A stretch of 64,000 nt of DNA from Tanticharoenia sakaeratensis NBRC 103193 (GTDB taxonomy: Bacteria; Pseudomonadota; Alphaproteobacteria; Acetobacterales; Acetobacteraceae), in contig NZ_BALE01000012.1 in assembly GCF_000963885.1 (NCBI RefSeq), positions 95,351 through 159,350 on the forward strand, in the 5' to 3' direction. The notes under the pieces were generated by a model. The model worked only from the letters and a program-made list of their open reading frames with translations. It did not search any database and had not been told where the DNA came from. The translations under genes and the position numbers were made by a program. Positions 36,019 to 44,964 of the stretch are shown here, one piece after another; positions within the stretch are counted from its first letter, which is position 1; the number at the start of each line of letters is the position of its first letter.

Positions 36019-36941
36019 CCGAGCAGCACCCGATCGACCAACAGGGCCGCAAACAGGAAGAAGAGATAAGCGAGCGAATAGCGGAACGCCATGCGTGCAG
36101 GACGGTCCTTCGTGAGGCTTACGCCCGCCTTGTCCTGCCGATCGAACAAAACGCGCAGGGCAAAGCCCATGAAACCGAGCCCAAGCGCCGCCGCGCTGAC
36201 CGTATAGAACGGCCCGCACAGATGCATGAACCCGGGGACGAGGCTCACGGCCATCAGGATCACGGTATAGATCACGATCTGCCAGCGCGTGTGGCGCGCC
36301 CCGCGGACGACGGGGAGCATGGGAATCCCTGCCCGCGTATAGTCCTTGCAGGCATAGAGCGACAGCGACCAGAAATGCGGCGGCGTCCACAGGAACACGA
36401 TCGCAAACATGACGATCGGCAGGGTCGACAGCGACCCGGTTGCTGCGGCCCACCCGATCATTGGCGGAAAGGCGCCGGCAGCGCCCCCGATCACGATGTT
36501 CTGCGGCGTGCTGCGCTTGAGCCACATCGTGTAGATGACGGCGTAAAAGAAGATGGAAAAAGCCAGGATCCCGGCCGCCAGAGTGTTCGTGGCCAGCCAC
36601 AGGACCAGAACGGACAGGACGGAAAGCACCACCCCATAGGTCAGCGCACGCTCGGGATCGATGCTGCCATGCGGGATCGGGCGCTTGGACGTGCGCGTCA
36701 TGATCGCATCGATATCGCGATCGTACCACATGTTGATGGCACCGGCCGCACCTGCCCCGATGCAGATGCACAGGATCGAGATCGCGCCGATCACGTAGTT
36801 CGGCCAGACCGGTGCGACCGCCAGCCCTGCAGCGCCGGTGAAGACGACCAGAGAGATCACGCGCGGCTTCAGAAGCTGGAGCCACTCTTTCAGCGTACCG
36901 CCGTCCGCGGACGGGAAACCGGTGGCGACGGCCTCGCTCAT
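36015..36941 (-). CDS. ctaB: Protohaem IX farnesyltransferase (haem O synthase)
   Basis: UbiA-type integral membrane prenyltransferase that turns haem B into haem O for terminal oxidases. The 308-residue protein has the prenyl-diphosphate motif NMWYDRDIDAIMTRT, the KRPIPHG loop and about nine helices. Length is typical. The ATG at 36941 overlaps the stop of the COX1-like gene by 4 bp, and its own stop overlaps the CoxF-like start by 4 bp. If the organism relies on a bo3 quinol oxidase, as acetic acid bacteria do, this enzyme would serve it; that oxidase is not in the window. Confidence 0.96.
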   Translation of the reverse strand: MSEAVATGFPSADGGTLKEWLQLLKPRVISLVVFTGAAGLAVAPVWPNYVIGAISILCICIGAGAAGAINMWYDRDIDAIMTRTSKRPIPHGSIDPERALTYGVVLSVLSVLVLWLATNTLAAGILAFSIFFYAVIYTMWLKRSTPQNIVIGGAAGAFPPMIGWAAATGSLSTLPIVMFAIVFLWTPPHFWSLSLYACKDYTRAGIPMLPVVRGARHTRWQIVIYTVILMAVSLVPGFMHLCGPFYTVSAAALGLGFMGFALRVLFDRQDKAGVSLTKDRPARMAFRYSLAYLFFLFAALLVDRVLLG

Positions 36942-38140
36942 GATGCAGCTCCCACATGTGCCAGCTCGGGCGCCGGCCCTGTGAATGCACGCAGCACCAT
37001 GGGCACGAGGCAGACCAGGGCAGCGGACATCGCCGCGCCGCCGATCGGCTCGGGCAGGATCGTCGGCATGAGCGTCGCCACCGTGCCGACTGCGGTCAAA
37101 ACGCAATGCGGCCAGGCCATGGGTCCGACGTCGCGGCCACTCAGGCCAAGCCAGCGATAAAGCCCCGCAAATGCCGCGAAGATCAGGCCGAACGCCATGG
37201 CGGAATGCCGGGCGTCGGCATTGCCGACCAGCCAGCCGGCCGAGAGGAGGACGACAACGCCACAGATCCATGCGAGCGGCAGCGATGCGTGCTTGAGATG
37301 TCGCCAGCTTCCCACCAACGCCGCGCCCACCGCCACGACTGCGGGGATCGCCTGAAGCGCGACGGTCAGCGAGGCGGGCCAGTCCATGTGAACGACCATG
37401 AGGCGATCCCAGACGACAGCCGCCCCGATCGACATGATACCAAGCGCCGAAACGAGGCATATGCGCAGGCGCTTGCCGGTGAGATCAACCTCAAGGACAT
37501 CGGCCACGATGCCACAGGCCGGCGCAAGCGCGATCGTTGCTGCAGGCAGCGGCATCGCGGAAAGAACGCTGGCGAGCGGCCCGGATGTTCCGAAAGCCGC
37601 GCGTGTCAGGGCGGCGCCGACAAGAGGAACGACGGCGATCAGCGCCGACGCACCGAACAGCTGGGACCATGTCAGCGTGTCCATCGCGACACCGCTGCGC
37701 CGGCCATCCAGAATGGAGGCGATCAGCACGATTGCGAGCGAAATCATCGCTACGCACCCTACGCCCAACCCCGCTGCAACCAGCGCACTGGCCTGCGCGC
37801 CGGCAAAGCCCGCGCCGAGGATGGCCAGGAGACCCAGGGCAAAGAGAAGAAGACCCGCGACATTCAGACCGCGCAGCGCCATGCCGTCGGTTCGAAGCCG
37901 CGATGGCAGCAGGCCGTTTCCCAGACCGCCGAGCAGGCTCGGAATGATGACGAAAAAGGTCATCATGACGCCATGCCGGGCGATGGCGGACGACCCGAGT
38001 TCCGTTCCCTGCCCGCCGATCCCGGCGCCAGCAAGACCGGCGACGATGGCCAACATGAAATAGGCAGGCCCGATCACCCGGGTTTCGAAACCGGCATTCG
38101 GCTGAGACGCCGGTCCGCAAGCGATTGAAGAGTCTGCCAA
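36938..38140 (-). CDS. Degenerate cytochrome oxidase subunit I (COX1-like) without binuclear centre
   Basis: A 400-residue polytopic protein that aligns along its length with haem-copper oxidase subunit I. Retained landmarks are ARHGVMMTFFVIIPSLLGG, the GIMSIGAAVVW helix and HSAMAFGLIFAAFAGLYRW. The two low-spin haem ligands are kept (H56 and H312). The copper ligands and active-site tyrosine are gone: HPEVY has become LPAAT (198-202) and the HH pair is RL (246-247). The high-spin haem ligand of HFH is Ala (ARH). It is about 120 residues shorter than COX1. The TTG at 38140 follows GAGGG; a longer ATG frame begins at 38203. It overlaps ctaB by 4 bp. It cannot be an oxidase but may still bind one haem. 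Confidence 0.8.
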   Translation of the reverse strand: MADSSIACGPASQPNAGFETRVIGPAYFMLAIVAGLAGAGIGGQGTELGSSAIARHGVMMTFFVIIPSLLGGLGNGLLPSRLRTDGMALRGLNVAGLLLFALGLLAILGAGFAGAQASALVAAGLGVGCVAMISLAIVLIASILDGRRSGVAMDTLTWSQLFGASALIAVVPLVGAALTRAAFGTSGPLASVLSAMPLPAATIALAPACGIVADVLEVDLTGKRLRICLVSALGIMSIGAAVVWDRLMVVHMDWPASLTVALQAIPAVVAVGAALVGSWRHLKHASLPLAWICGVVVLLSAGWLVGNADARHSAMAFGLIFAAFAGLYRWLGLSGRDVGPMAWPHCVLTAVGTVATLMPTILPEPIGGAAMSAALVCLVPMVLRAFTGPAPELAHVGAAS

Positions 38141-38231
38141 GGCTATCCCTCTATCGTCACCGCACCCGGTGAAACCGGGGGCGAACGGCGGGCGCCTGGG
38201 CATTCATGGCCAACGCCAATGGCGTGGCGGG

Positions 38232-38954
38232 TCAGGCGTCCCGATATGTTTCAGACTGCATACTCCCGCCATGGGGCAATGTCACGAGTGTGAACAGGCC
38301 TGCAGGCGGAACGGGAAGCAGGGTTGCGCGCACGAGATCCTCCGGCGGCAGCAACGCATCGACGGCGAAGTCCGGATGCCAGCCGAGCGAGCGGGATGCG
38401 CGCGCCATGCCGCGCTCGACGGCCAGCCGCGGCCCCGAGGTCGCGAGAAAGTGATTGACGAACAGGATGTGGCCGCCCGGTTTGACCACGCGCTTCAGCT
38501 CGGCAAGCAGGCGGCGCGGGTTCGGGACGACGGATGCCACGAACATGGCGACCGCGATGTCGAAGCTTGCCGTCTCGAAGGTCGTGGCTTCGGCATCCAT
38601 GACCGCGAGGTCATCGATATTGCCGAGCTGCCGCTGCACGACCCGCTGGCGCGCGCGCGCGAGCATGTCTTCGGAGAGGTCGATCCCCGTGATCCGCTTC
38701 GACGGCGCATAATGCGGCAGGGCCAGTCCCGTGCCGACACCGACTTCCAGGACGCGCTCCCCGGGGAGCGCATTGGCTGCTGTGACCGCACGTTTGCGGC
38801 CGAACGCCGAGATGCCTCCGAAGACGACATCGTAGATCGACGCCCAGCGTCGATAGGCGGCGCGCACGGCGTCCGCGTCGAGCGCCGAGCGGGGTTGCGA
38901 TCCGGTCCGGCCGCGGTGGATCGGACCCGGATCGTCCTGAAGCACGTCGCTCAT
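38232..38954 (-). CDS. Class I SAM methyltransferase, likely phosphatidylethanolamine N-methyltransferase (PmtA type)
   Basis: A 240-residue methyltransferase with the SAM motif LEVGVGTGLALPHY and an N-terminal AYRRWASIYDVVFGGIS stretch. That stretch is characteristic of the Rhodobacter-type PmtA/UbiE-like group that makes phosphatidylcholine. The KPGGHILFVNHF strand follows. The ATG at 38954 has AAGGAG 4 bases before it. It is upstream of the COX1-like gene on the same strand with a 91-bp gap. A UbiE-like quinone methyltransferase is the alternative. Confidence 0.75.
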   Translation of the reverse strand: MSDVLQDDPGPIHRGRTGSQPRSALDADAVRAAYRRWASIYDVVFGGISAFGRKRAVTAANALPGERVLEVGVGTGLALPHYAPSKRITGIDLSEDMLARARQRVVQRQLGNIDDLAVMDAEATTFETASFDIAVAMFVASVVPNPRRLLAELKRVVKPGGHILFVNHFLATSGPRLAVERGMARASRSLGWHPDFAVDALLPPEDLVRATLLPVPPAGLFTLVTLPHGGSMQSETYRDA

Positions 38955-39178
38955 CGAGCTCCTTATTGCCCAACGCGGGCCTGTTCCAAATCCCTGTCGA
39001 GACAGCCGTCTCGACAGGAAGGCGAGCACGGCCAGACCGGGAGGTCAAATTGCGCGCCACGCTTATCACTGCTGGCGAGTTTGCGCCAACCCGTTTACGT
39101 CTTGTCCGGGTCCGGCACGTTCGCTTCATCCGCTGCGATCGCGTCTCTATCGCCAACAGTTCAGGCAGGTGCGGCGAC

Positions 39179-39370
39179 ATGAGCCATCTTCACATGATTC
39201 TTGCGATCGTCTCCGCGCTCGCCTGGATCGGAATCTTCGTCTTCCACTTCCGCGAAGAGCTCATGGGATGGATGGTCAACCGTTTCGGACGCCCGAAAGT
39301 CCGCGAACTGACGCCGGAAGAGGAAGAAGAACTCAAGCAGCCCATCTTCCAGCGCAACGTCGAATCCTGA
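39179..39370 (+). CDS. Small single-helix membrane protein, unknown
   Basis: A 63-residue product with a hydrophobic helix at about residues 5-22 (MILAIVSALAWIGIFVFHF). An amphipathic stretch (ELMGWMVNRFGRP) and a charged tail with EEEEE follow. No family is recognised. It is divergent from pmtA and ends 9 bp before the convergent gshB stop. The well-formed helix-plus-acidic-tail layout and normal codon use support a real gene. Confidence 0.6.
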   Translation: MSHLHMILAIVSALAWIGIFVFHFREELMGWMVNRFGRPKVRELTPEEEEELKQPIFQRNVES

Positions 39371-39379
39371 ACGTCCGGA

Positions 39380-40375
39380 TCAGGGAGCGAGACGTGCTTC
39401 GATCGCGTCCCAGACCAGCCCCGCGCTGTTGATGCCGTCGAACCGGTCTAACTCCTGCAGCCCGGTCGGCGACGTGACGTTGATTTCGGTCAACCAGTCT
39501 CCGATGACATCGATGCCGGTGAAGATCAGGCCGTTTTCTCGCAGATGCGGCCCGATCGCGGCGCAGATTTCGCGGTCGCGATCGGTCAGGGCGCAGGACA
39601 CCGCACGGCCGCCGACATGCATGTTCGACCGCGATTCTCCGGTGGCGGGGATACGGTTGATGGCGCCGATCGGATCGCCGTCGACGAGAATGATTCGTTT
39701 GTCGCCTTGGCGGACCTTCGGCTCGTAGCGCTGGATCATCAGCGGCTCCCGCGAGCGGGCAAAATGCATTTCCAGCAGCGACGCCAGGTTTTCGTCGTCT
39801 TCGCGAATCCGGAAGATCCCGGCTCCGCCATTGCCGAACAGCGGCTTGACGATGATGTCCTTGTGACGGGCACGGAAGTCGAGGATGGCCGCGCGGTCCC
39901 ATGTCACCAGCGTGGGCGGCATCAGATCCGGATAATGGGTCACCAGGAGCTTTTCAGGTGCGTCACGGACGCTGCGCGGGTCATTGACCACGAGGCTCCG
40001 GCCGGGCCCCGTGCCGTGCACGTGTTCGAGCATGTGCGTCGCCGTGATGTATCCCATGTCGAACGGCGGATCTTGGCGCATGAGGATCACGTCGGTATCC
40101 GCCAGGTCCAGTGTAGCGGCATCCCCGAAATCCGCGTGATTGTCGCGGACGCGCTGGACGCGGACGGGACGGGCCGTCGCCTGCAGGCGTCCCCTCGCCC
40201 GTGTGTCCTCCGGCGCATTCACGCCTTCGCTCAGGCGCATGCTGGTCACGTCATAGACGAACAGCTCGTAGCCGCGCCTTTGCGCCTCGAGCATCAGTGC
40301 GAACGTGCTGTCACCGTCGATGTTGACGTGCTCCAGCGGGTCCATCTGCACGGCGATCTTCAGCGGTCGGGACAT
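39380..40375 (-). CDS. gshB: Glutathione synthetase
   Basis: ATP-grasp ligase that joins gamma-glutamylcysteine and glycine. The 331-residue protein begins MSRPLKIAVQMDPLEHVNI and has the RQDPPFDMGYI segment. The ATP-grasp elements are IVKPLFGNGGAGI and FTGIDVIGDWLTEINVTSPTG near the C-terminus. Length is typical. The ATG at 40375 is chosen because similarity starts there; the frame extends 27 codons upstream. It supports the glutathione-dependent genes seen elsewhere, such as the peroxidase at 16211. Confidence 0.95.
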   Translation of the reverse strand: MSRPLKIAVQMDPLEHVNIDGDSTFALMLEAQRRGYELFVYDVTSMRLSEGVNAPEDTRARGRLQATARPVRVQRVRDNHADFGDAATLDLADTDVILMRQDPPFDMGYITATHMLEHVHGTGPGRSLVVNDPRSVRDAPEKLLVTHYPDLMPPTLVTWDRAAILDFRARHKDIIVKPLFGNGGAGIFRIREDDENLASLLEMHFARSREPLMIQRYEPKVRQGDKRIILVDGDPIGAINRIPATGESRSNMHVGGRAVSCALTDRDREICAAIGPHLRENGLIFTGIDVIGDWLTEINVTSPTGLQELDRFDGINSAGLVWDAIEARLAP

Positions 40376-40493
40376 GCGGGTTCCTGCGGTCAGTGGCACC
40401 CGCGCCGGAGAGGAGCGGGCTGGATGCGATCGGGTTGGTCCATGTTTGTAGACCAAGCGTTCCCGATCGCAATGTGCCCGCGATGACCCTGCG

Positions 40494-43094
40494 TCAGAAC
40501 GTCGCGTTCACGCGCCCATAATAGTAGCCGCCATAGATCGGAATCTGGGCCGAGTCGGTATCGTAGGGGGTGGCGCCGAGATCGTTCACGTATTGCGGCA
40601 CACGCCGGGGACGGACGTTGAAGATGTCATCCGCGCCGACGGCGACATGCCATGCATCGCTGATCCGGTAGCCGACCTCGATATCCGTAAGCCAGCGGGG
40701 CGTGTTCTTGAACTGATAGAAGCAGGTGTTGGAATACTGCTTGGACCCGCCGCCATTCGGGCACTGCGCGCTCGAGGGCTCCCAGTCCTCATAGGTCAGG
40801 AGATCGGTGGTCTCGCCGTAGCGGGTCTGCCGGACGTTCACGTCCCAGCGCCCGACTGTCCAGAGCGCGTTCAGGATCAGCTTGCTGCGGGGATAGGCAG
40901 TCGTGAGTGCCGCAATGTTCTGTGCCGTCAGGAACTGCATACCGTTCGCACCGGTGCCGTTATGGTGCAGCCGCGTCCGGTTCAGGTCGAGCGACGCGGT
41001 CAGCATGACATTGCCGTACTGGTGCAGTCGCAGCAGGTAATCGGTCTTGAGATCGACGCCCTGTGTGCGGGTGCTGGCACCGTTCGCCATGTAATAGGCG
41101 TCGACGTTGTTAATATCCGCACCGGTCAGGTTGCTTGGGAGAACAATTCCGAGCTTTTCGATTGCATCGACGGCGCCAGCGCCGTTCGTCGTGCCGCCCT
41201 CGACGATTCGATCCCGGACGTTGATCTGATAGACGTCGGCTTCCACATGCCAGCCGTCGATCGGCATGAGCACGACACCGCCGCTTTCGCTGGTCGAGCG
41301 TTCCGGCTTGAGCGGGACCGCGCCGAGCGACGCTGCCGCACTCGACGTCGTGGGCAGCAGGCCGCCCGCACCGTTGGGCGACACGTTCAGCGCCGAGAAG
41401 TGCTCTTCCGCCAGTGTGGGCGCACGGAAGCCGTTGCTGATCGTCCCGCGGATCGCGATACGCTTGTTGAAGTCGTATCGGGTCGAGACCTTGCCGTTCT
41501 CGGTATTGCCGACGTCGGTGTAGTGCTCGAAGCGGCCGGCGAAATCGACCTCCCATTTCCTGGTAAAGTGGAAATCCCCGTCCATCCAGGCCGCCCAGAC
41601 GTCACGGCTCCAGGCACCCGCATCCTGCGGCGTCAGGCCGGCATAACCCTGCGTTCCGCCATCTTCATAGGACGGCGCGTTGCCGGCCCGGATGTTGTAT
41701 GTCTCGAGACGATGCTGGCCGCCGAACGCCCAGACGACGGGCACCGTGTTGGCGATCAGGAAGTTGCGGCGGAAGTCGAGGCTGTTGGTCCATTGGGCCA
41801 TGCGATACTGCTCGGCCATGGCCTTGGTGCCGTAGAACGTGCCTGCCGCGAGCAATGTCGGGTTGGCCGTATTCTTGTTGCCGATGCTGTCTTCGTCGGC
41901 GCCGTAGACCGTGCTCAGGTGCCAGTCGAAGCCGAACAGATCCCGGCCGCGCAGGCCGAGTTCGCCCGCATAGTCGTTCTCGTCGTTCGTTTCGATCGGG
42001 GTGAAACCCTGCGGGTAGAGATAGGAACCATCCGGCAACGCCGCGACATCGGGCGTGCGATAGTATTCGTAGCCCTCGGAATGCCGGTGCGCGTAGGTGA
42101 TCTGTCCGTAGAAGTCGATCGTCTGCGTGATCGGCTTGCCGAAGTTGATCAGAAGGTTTTCGCGCGTTTCCTCGGGCGTGCTCATGAACTTGTCGACGCT
42201 GCCTGCGGAGGGCTGATAACCGCCGGCCTTCGCGGTATAGAGATCGGCGTCAGCTCCCGGCGGCGTATAGCCGACCAGACGATGGTCTTCCGTCCCGTTC
42301 GCGATGAAATGGTCCGCGTGATAGACCTGACCGCTGACGTGCAGATAGCCGTTACCGAGGATCTTCGTCCCGCCGTCGACACCGACCTGATACCCCCAGC
42401 CCTGGCCCGCATAGGCGTCGGCCCCGGTCTGGGCCGACATGTTCAGGCCATGGTCGGTGTGCTTCGTGATGATGTTCACAACACCTGCGATGGCGTCCGA
42501 GCCGTACATGGCGGCGGCGCCGTCTTCCAGCACTTCGATATGATCGATGGCATTGGCCGGCAGCATGTTCAGGTCGACGGGGGTCGAACCGAATTCCGGT
42601 CCCGGATCGGCGTAGATGTTGGCCGTGGTATGCCGCCGCTCGCCGTCCACAAGCACCAGCACTTCGTTCGGGTTGAGACCGCGCATGCGGATCGACGACG
42701 TCAACGACCCCGTATCGAGCCCCATCGCACTGACATTGATCTCCGCATATGTGCGCGTCAGCGCATCGGCGATGTTCATCAGGCCCGAGCGCTGCAGTGT
42801 CGCCGCCGTGACGACGGATACCGGCGAGATGCTCTGCCGCGCCGAACGATTGGCTGCATGCGTTCCCGTGACGATCAGCGCTTCCGTCTGAACCGGCGCA
42901 GCACGATGGGAACGTGCCGGAGCGGCTGGTGTCACCTTCGGTGTCACAGCGCGCCGGACGGGCGCGGTGCCCGTCGCGCGTCCCTTGCCTGCTGGTGTCG
43001 TGTCCGTTGTCGTGGGTGCGGCGTTCGCATGCGCCACGTTCCAGAACGACAAGCCGAGAATAGTAGCGGCCAACAGACACTGTTTACGGTTCAT
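40494..43094 (-). CDS. TonB-dependent outer-membrane receptor
   Basis: Outer-membrane active transporter. The 866-residue protein has a signal peptide (cleaved near AHANA, residue 26), then a Thr/Pro/Ala-rich linker. The plug domain follows (SPVSVVTAATLQRSG, RMRGLNPNEVLVLVDGERR, LEDGAAAMYGSDAIAGVVNI). A long beta-barrel ends in ARVNATF with the usual terminal Phe. The ligand cannot be told from the sequence. A periplasmic propeller gene lies upstream on the same strand (139 bp apart), a pairing that suggests a common substrate. The ATG at 43094 directly precedes the signal peptide. Confidence 0.93.
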   Translation of the reverse strand: MNRKQCLLAATILGLSFWNVAHANAAPTTTDTTPAGKGRATGTAPVRRAVTPKVTPAAPARSHRAAPVQTEALIVTGTHAANRSARQSISPVSVVTAATLQRSGLMNIADALTRTYAEINVSAMGLDTGSLTSSIRMRGLNPNEVLVLVDGERRHTTANIYADPGPEFGSTPVDLNMLPANAIDHIEVLEDGAAAMYGSDAIAGVVNIITKHTDHGLNMSAQTGADAYAGQGWGYQVGVDGGTKILGNGYLHVSGQVYHADHFIANGTEDHRLVGYTPPGADADLYTAKAGGYQPSAGSVDKFMSTPEETRENLLINFGKPITQTIDFYGQITYAHRHSEGYEYYRTPDVAALPDGSYLYPQGFTPIETNDENDYAGELGLRGRDLFGFDWHLSTVYGADEDSIGNKNTANPTLLAAGTFYGTKAMAEQYRMAQWTNSLDFRRNFLIANTVPVVWAFGGQHRLETYNIRAGNAPSYEDGGTQGYAGLTPQDAGAWSRDVWAAWMDGDFHFTRKWEVDFAGRFEHYTDVGNTENGKVSTRYDFNKRIAIRGTISNGFRAPTLAEEHFSALNVSPNGAGGLLPTTSSAAASLGAVPLKPERSTSESGGVVLMPIDGWHVEADVYQINVRDRIVEGGTTNGAGAVDAIEKLGIVLPSNLTGADINNVDAYYMANGASTRTQGVDLKTDYLLRLHQYGNVMLTASLDLNRTRLHHNGTGANGMQFLTAQNIAALTTAYPRSKLILNALWTVGRWDVNVRQTRYGETTDLLTYEDWEPSSAQCPNGGGSKQYSNTCFYQFKNTPRWLTDIEVGYRISDAWHVAVGADDIFNVRPRRVPQYVNDLGATPYDTDSAQIPIYGGYYYGRVNATF

Positions 43095-43233
43095 TCGTGA
43101 ATTCCTCGTTTCGAGGTCATCACGATCCGTCAAAATGTTTCCGGGTGCGAGATGTTTTCGTGCGCCCGGGACATAGAATGATACGGCTATTGCAAATACG
43201 TCACAGTTTTGCTGCCGTATCGTTCTGGCGCGA

Positions 43234-44379
43234 TCAGCGCTGGCGCTCCAGATCGGCGCCGCCGCCGGGAAGTGCGGCATCTCCCTTTACCGACAACGTT
43301 TTTCCGTCCCACGACAATGTCCGCAGGGCATGGTCCATCACGCCTTGAGCCAGGATCGAGCGACCGTCGGGAGCAAAGATCAGTCCCTGGGGCCATAGCG
43401 GCCCAGGCGCTTGGGCGGCCTGCGTCAGATGGCCGTCATGCAACGTAAAGACAGTGACGATACCGCGCGCATTGTACCGTGGCGAAGCAGGCGGCATGGC
43501 CGAGCCGTTCTGCGAGACGACCGCCAGCGCCGATCCGTCAGGTGCAATATCCATGCCTTCAGGTGCATTGGGCACCGGAACGCGCTGGACGACACGCCAG
43601 GGATAGGTGCTCAGGTCGAGCATCGCGATCTCGCCCGGCAGTCCTTCCCCATGGCCGAGGATGTTGATGGCCGCATAACGCGCATCAGGAGTCAGCCGGA
43701 TGGTCCACGGTCCCGGTCCGAGCGGCAGCGGCTTCGGGTCGACGCGAATCGTGTCGCCGGAAATCATCAGACGATAGAGGACATTGGCCTGCCACAGGCT
43801 GACCATGGCCGTCTTGCCGTCCGGCAGGATCGCAAGGCCACCGGGGAAACCCGGCTTGCCCGGGAGCTGGATGATCTTTCGCTGCGACAATGTGCGGCCA
43901 TCGAACCGGAACCATGCCAGCGCACCGGATTTGCCCCCGGCGACCAGCAGATGGTGTCCATCCGGCGTCAGCCGCAGGGTGGTCGCGCCGGGCACGGCAG
44001 CAATGGTCTGCACGAGAACCGGTTTGCCGCCGGAGACATCGATGACACTGATGCGGTCATCCGGCGCGATCGTGTTGTTGACCGGGTCGGCCGTGGACGC
44101 CGATGCCACGAAGACCGTCTTGCCGTCCGACGTCATGCCGATCGCGGTCGGCGGTCCGATGACGCTGGCATGAGCGGCAATCGAGTCCCTGACGTGCCAG
44201 AGCCCGTCCGATCCCTGCGCCAGCGTCGAGACGCTGTCGGGCACCAGAGGCGTCGGCAGCACCTGCTTGCCGCCGACCAGGATCGAATGCGCGTCGTTGG
44301 CTGAAATGACCGTCTGAGCGTAACCGGACGCGCCAGCGCCCATGGAAAGAAAGAGTGCCGCCGCAAACCTCAAGCGCAT
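43234..44379 (-). CDS. Exported YncE-like/lactonase-type beta-propeller
   Basis: A 381-residue protein with a signal peptide (cut near GYAQT). It has repeated propeller blades carrying the motif TPDGxxLLVA / LPDGKTAMVS / TPDARYAAIN / APDGSALAVV, about seven in all. It resembles YncE and lactonase-family propellers, which bind ligands or hydrolyse lactones. No catalytic residues can be assigned with confidence. It is located between the TonB receptor gene and greB on the same strand. The ATG at 44379 is chosen because it begins the signal peptide. Confidence 0.8.
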   Translation of the reverse strand: MRLRFAAALFLSMGAGASGYAQTVISANDAHSILVGGKQVLPTPLVPDSVSTLAQGSDGLWHVRDSIAAHASVIGPPTAIGMTSDGKTVFVASASTADPVNNTIAPDDRISVIDVSGGKPVLVQTIAAVPGATTLRLTPDGHHLLVAGGKSGALAWFRFDGRTLSQRKIIQLPGKPGFPGGLAILPDGKTAMVSLWQANVLYRLMISGDTIRVDPKPLPLGPGPWTIRLTPDARYAAINILGHGEGLPGEIAMLDLSTYPWRVVQRVPVPNAPEGMDIAPDGSALAVVSQNGSAMPPASPRYNARGIVTVFTLHDGHLTQAAQAPGPLWPQGLIFAPDGRSILAQGVMDHALRTLSWDGKTLSVKGDAALPGGGADLERQR

Positions 44380-44463
44380 GGAATCGTCCCGTATCAAACT
44401 ATGACTGACACGGCCGGAATGGCCTTCGGACGGCCCTTCTCGGCAAATGACGTTTCCGTGATC

Positions 44464-44964
44464 CTATGGCCGCGCCTCGGGATACGTGATGCCGACGATC
44501 TCGATCGAGACCGGGCCCGACGGCGTGGCGAGCGTGACTTCATCCCCGACGCGTGCCCGCATCAGGGCGCGTGCGACAGGCGCCATGAGGCTGACTTCCC
44601 CCCTACCCGTCGTCGCCTCGTCAGCGCCGACGATGGTGACGCGACGCTCCGAATCGTGGTCGTCCAGATAGGTCACGGTCGCGCCGAAAAACACGCGATC
44701 GCGCTGGGTCTGGGCGGCCGGATCGACAATGACGGCATGCTCGAGGCGCTTGCTGAGAAACCGCACCCTTCGATCGATCTCCCGCAGGCGACGCTTGCCA
44801 TACTGGTAGTCGCCGTTTTCCGACCGATCGCCATTGCCCGCTGCCCAAGATACGATCTCCACGATCCTGGGTCGCTCGTCCTGCAGCAACATGCGCAGCT
44901 CGGACCGCATCGTATCGGCGCCGGCGGGCGTGAGATAGCGCGCAAGCGGCGTCGGTTCAGCCAT
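44464..44964 (-). CDS. greB: Transcription elongation factor GreB
   Basis: Stimulates RNA cleavage in backtracked RNA polymerase. The 166-residue product has the N-terminal coiled-coil region YLTPAGADTMRSEL and the GreB signature NGDRSENGDYQYGKRRLREID at the coil tip. A C-terminal FKBP-like domain contains the SLMAPVARALMRARVGDEV segment. The tip signature separates it from GreA. It overlaps the galM stop by 8 bp, so the two are co-translated. Confidence 0.9.
   Translation of the reverse strand: MAEPTPLARYLTPAGADTMRSELRMLLQDERPRIVEIVSWAAGNGDRSENGDYQYGKRRLREIDRRVRFLSKRLEHAVIVDPAAQTQRDRVFFGATVTYLDDHDSERRVTIVGADEATTGRGEVSLMAPVARALMRARVGDEVTLATPSGPVSIEIVGITYPEARP

Noticed and set aside
36938..38140. 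Functional cytochrome c oxidase subunit I
   Set aside because: Copper ligands, active-site tyrosine and high-spin haem ligand are all missing, and the protein is about 120 residues short.
40593..43100. An 835-codon open frame antisense to the TonB receptor
   Set aside because: Shadow of a long real gene; composition is arginine/valine-rich noise without motifs.
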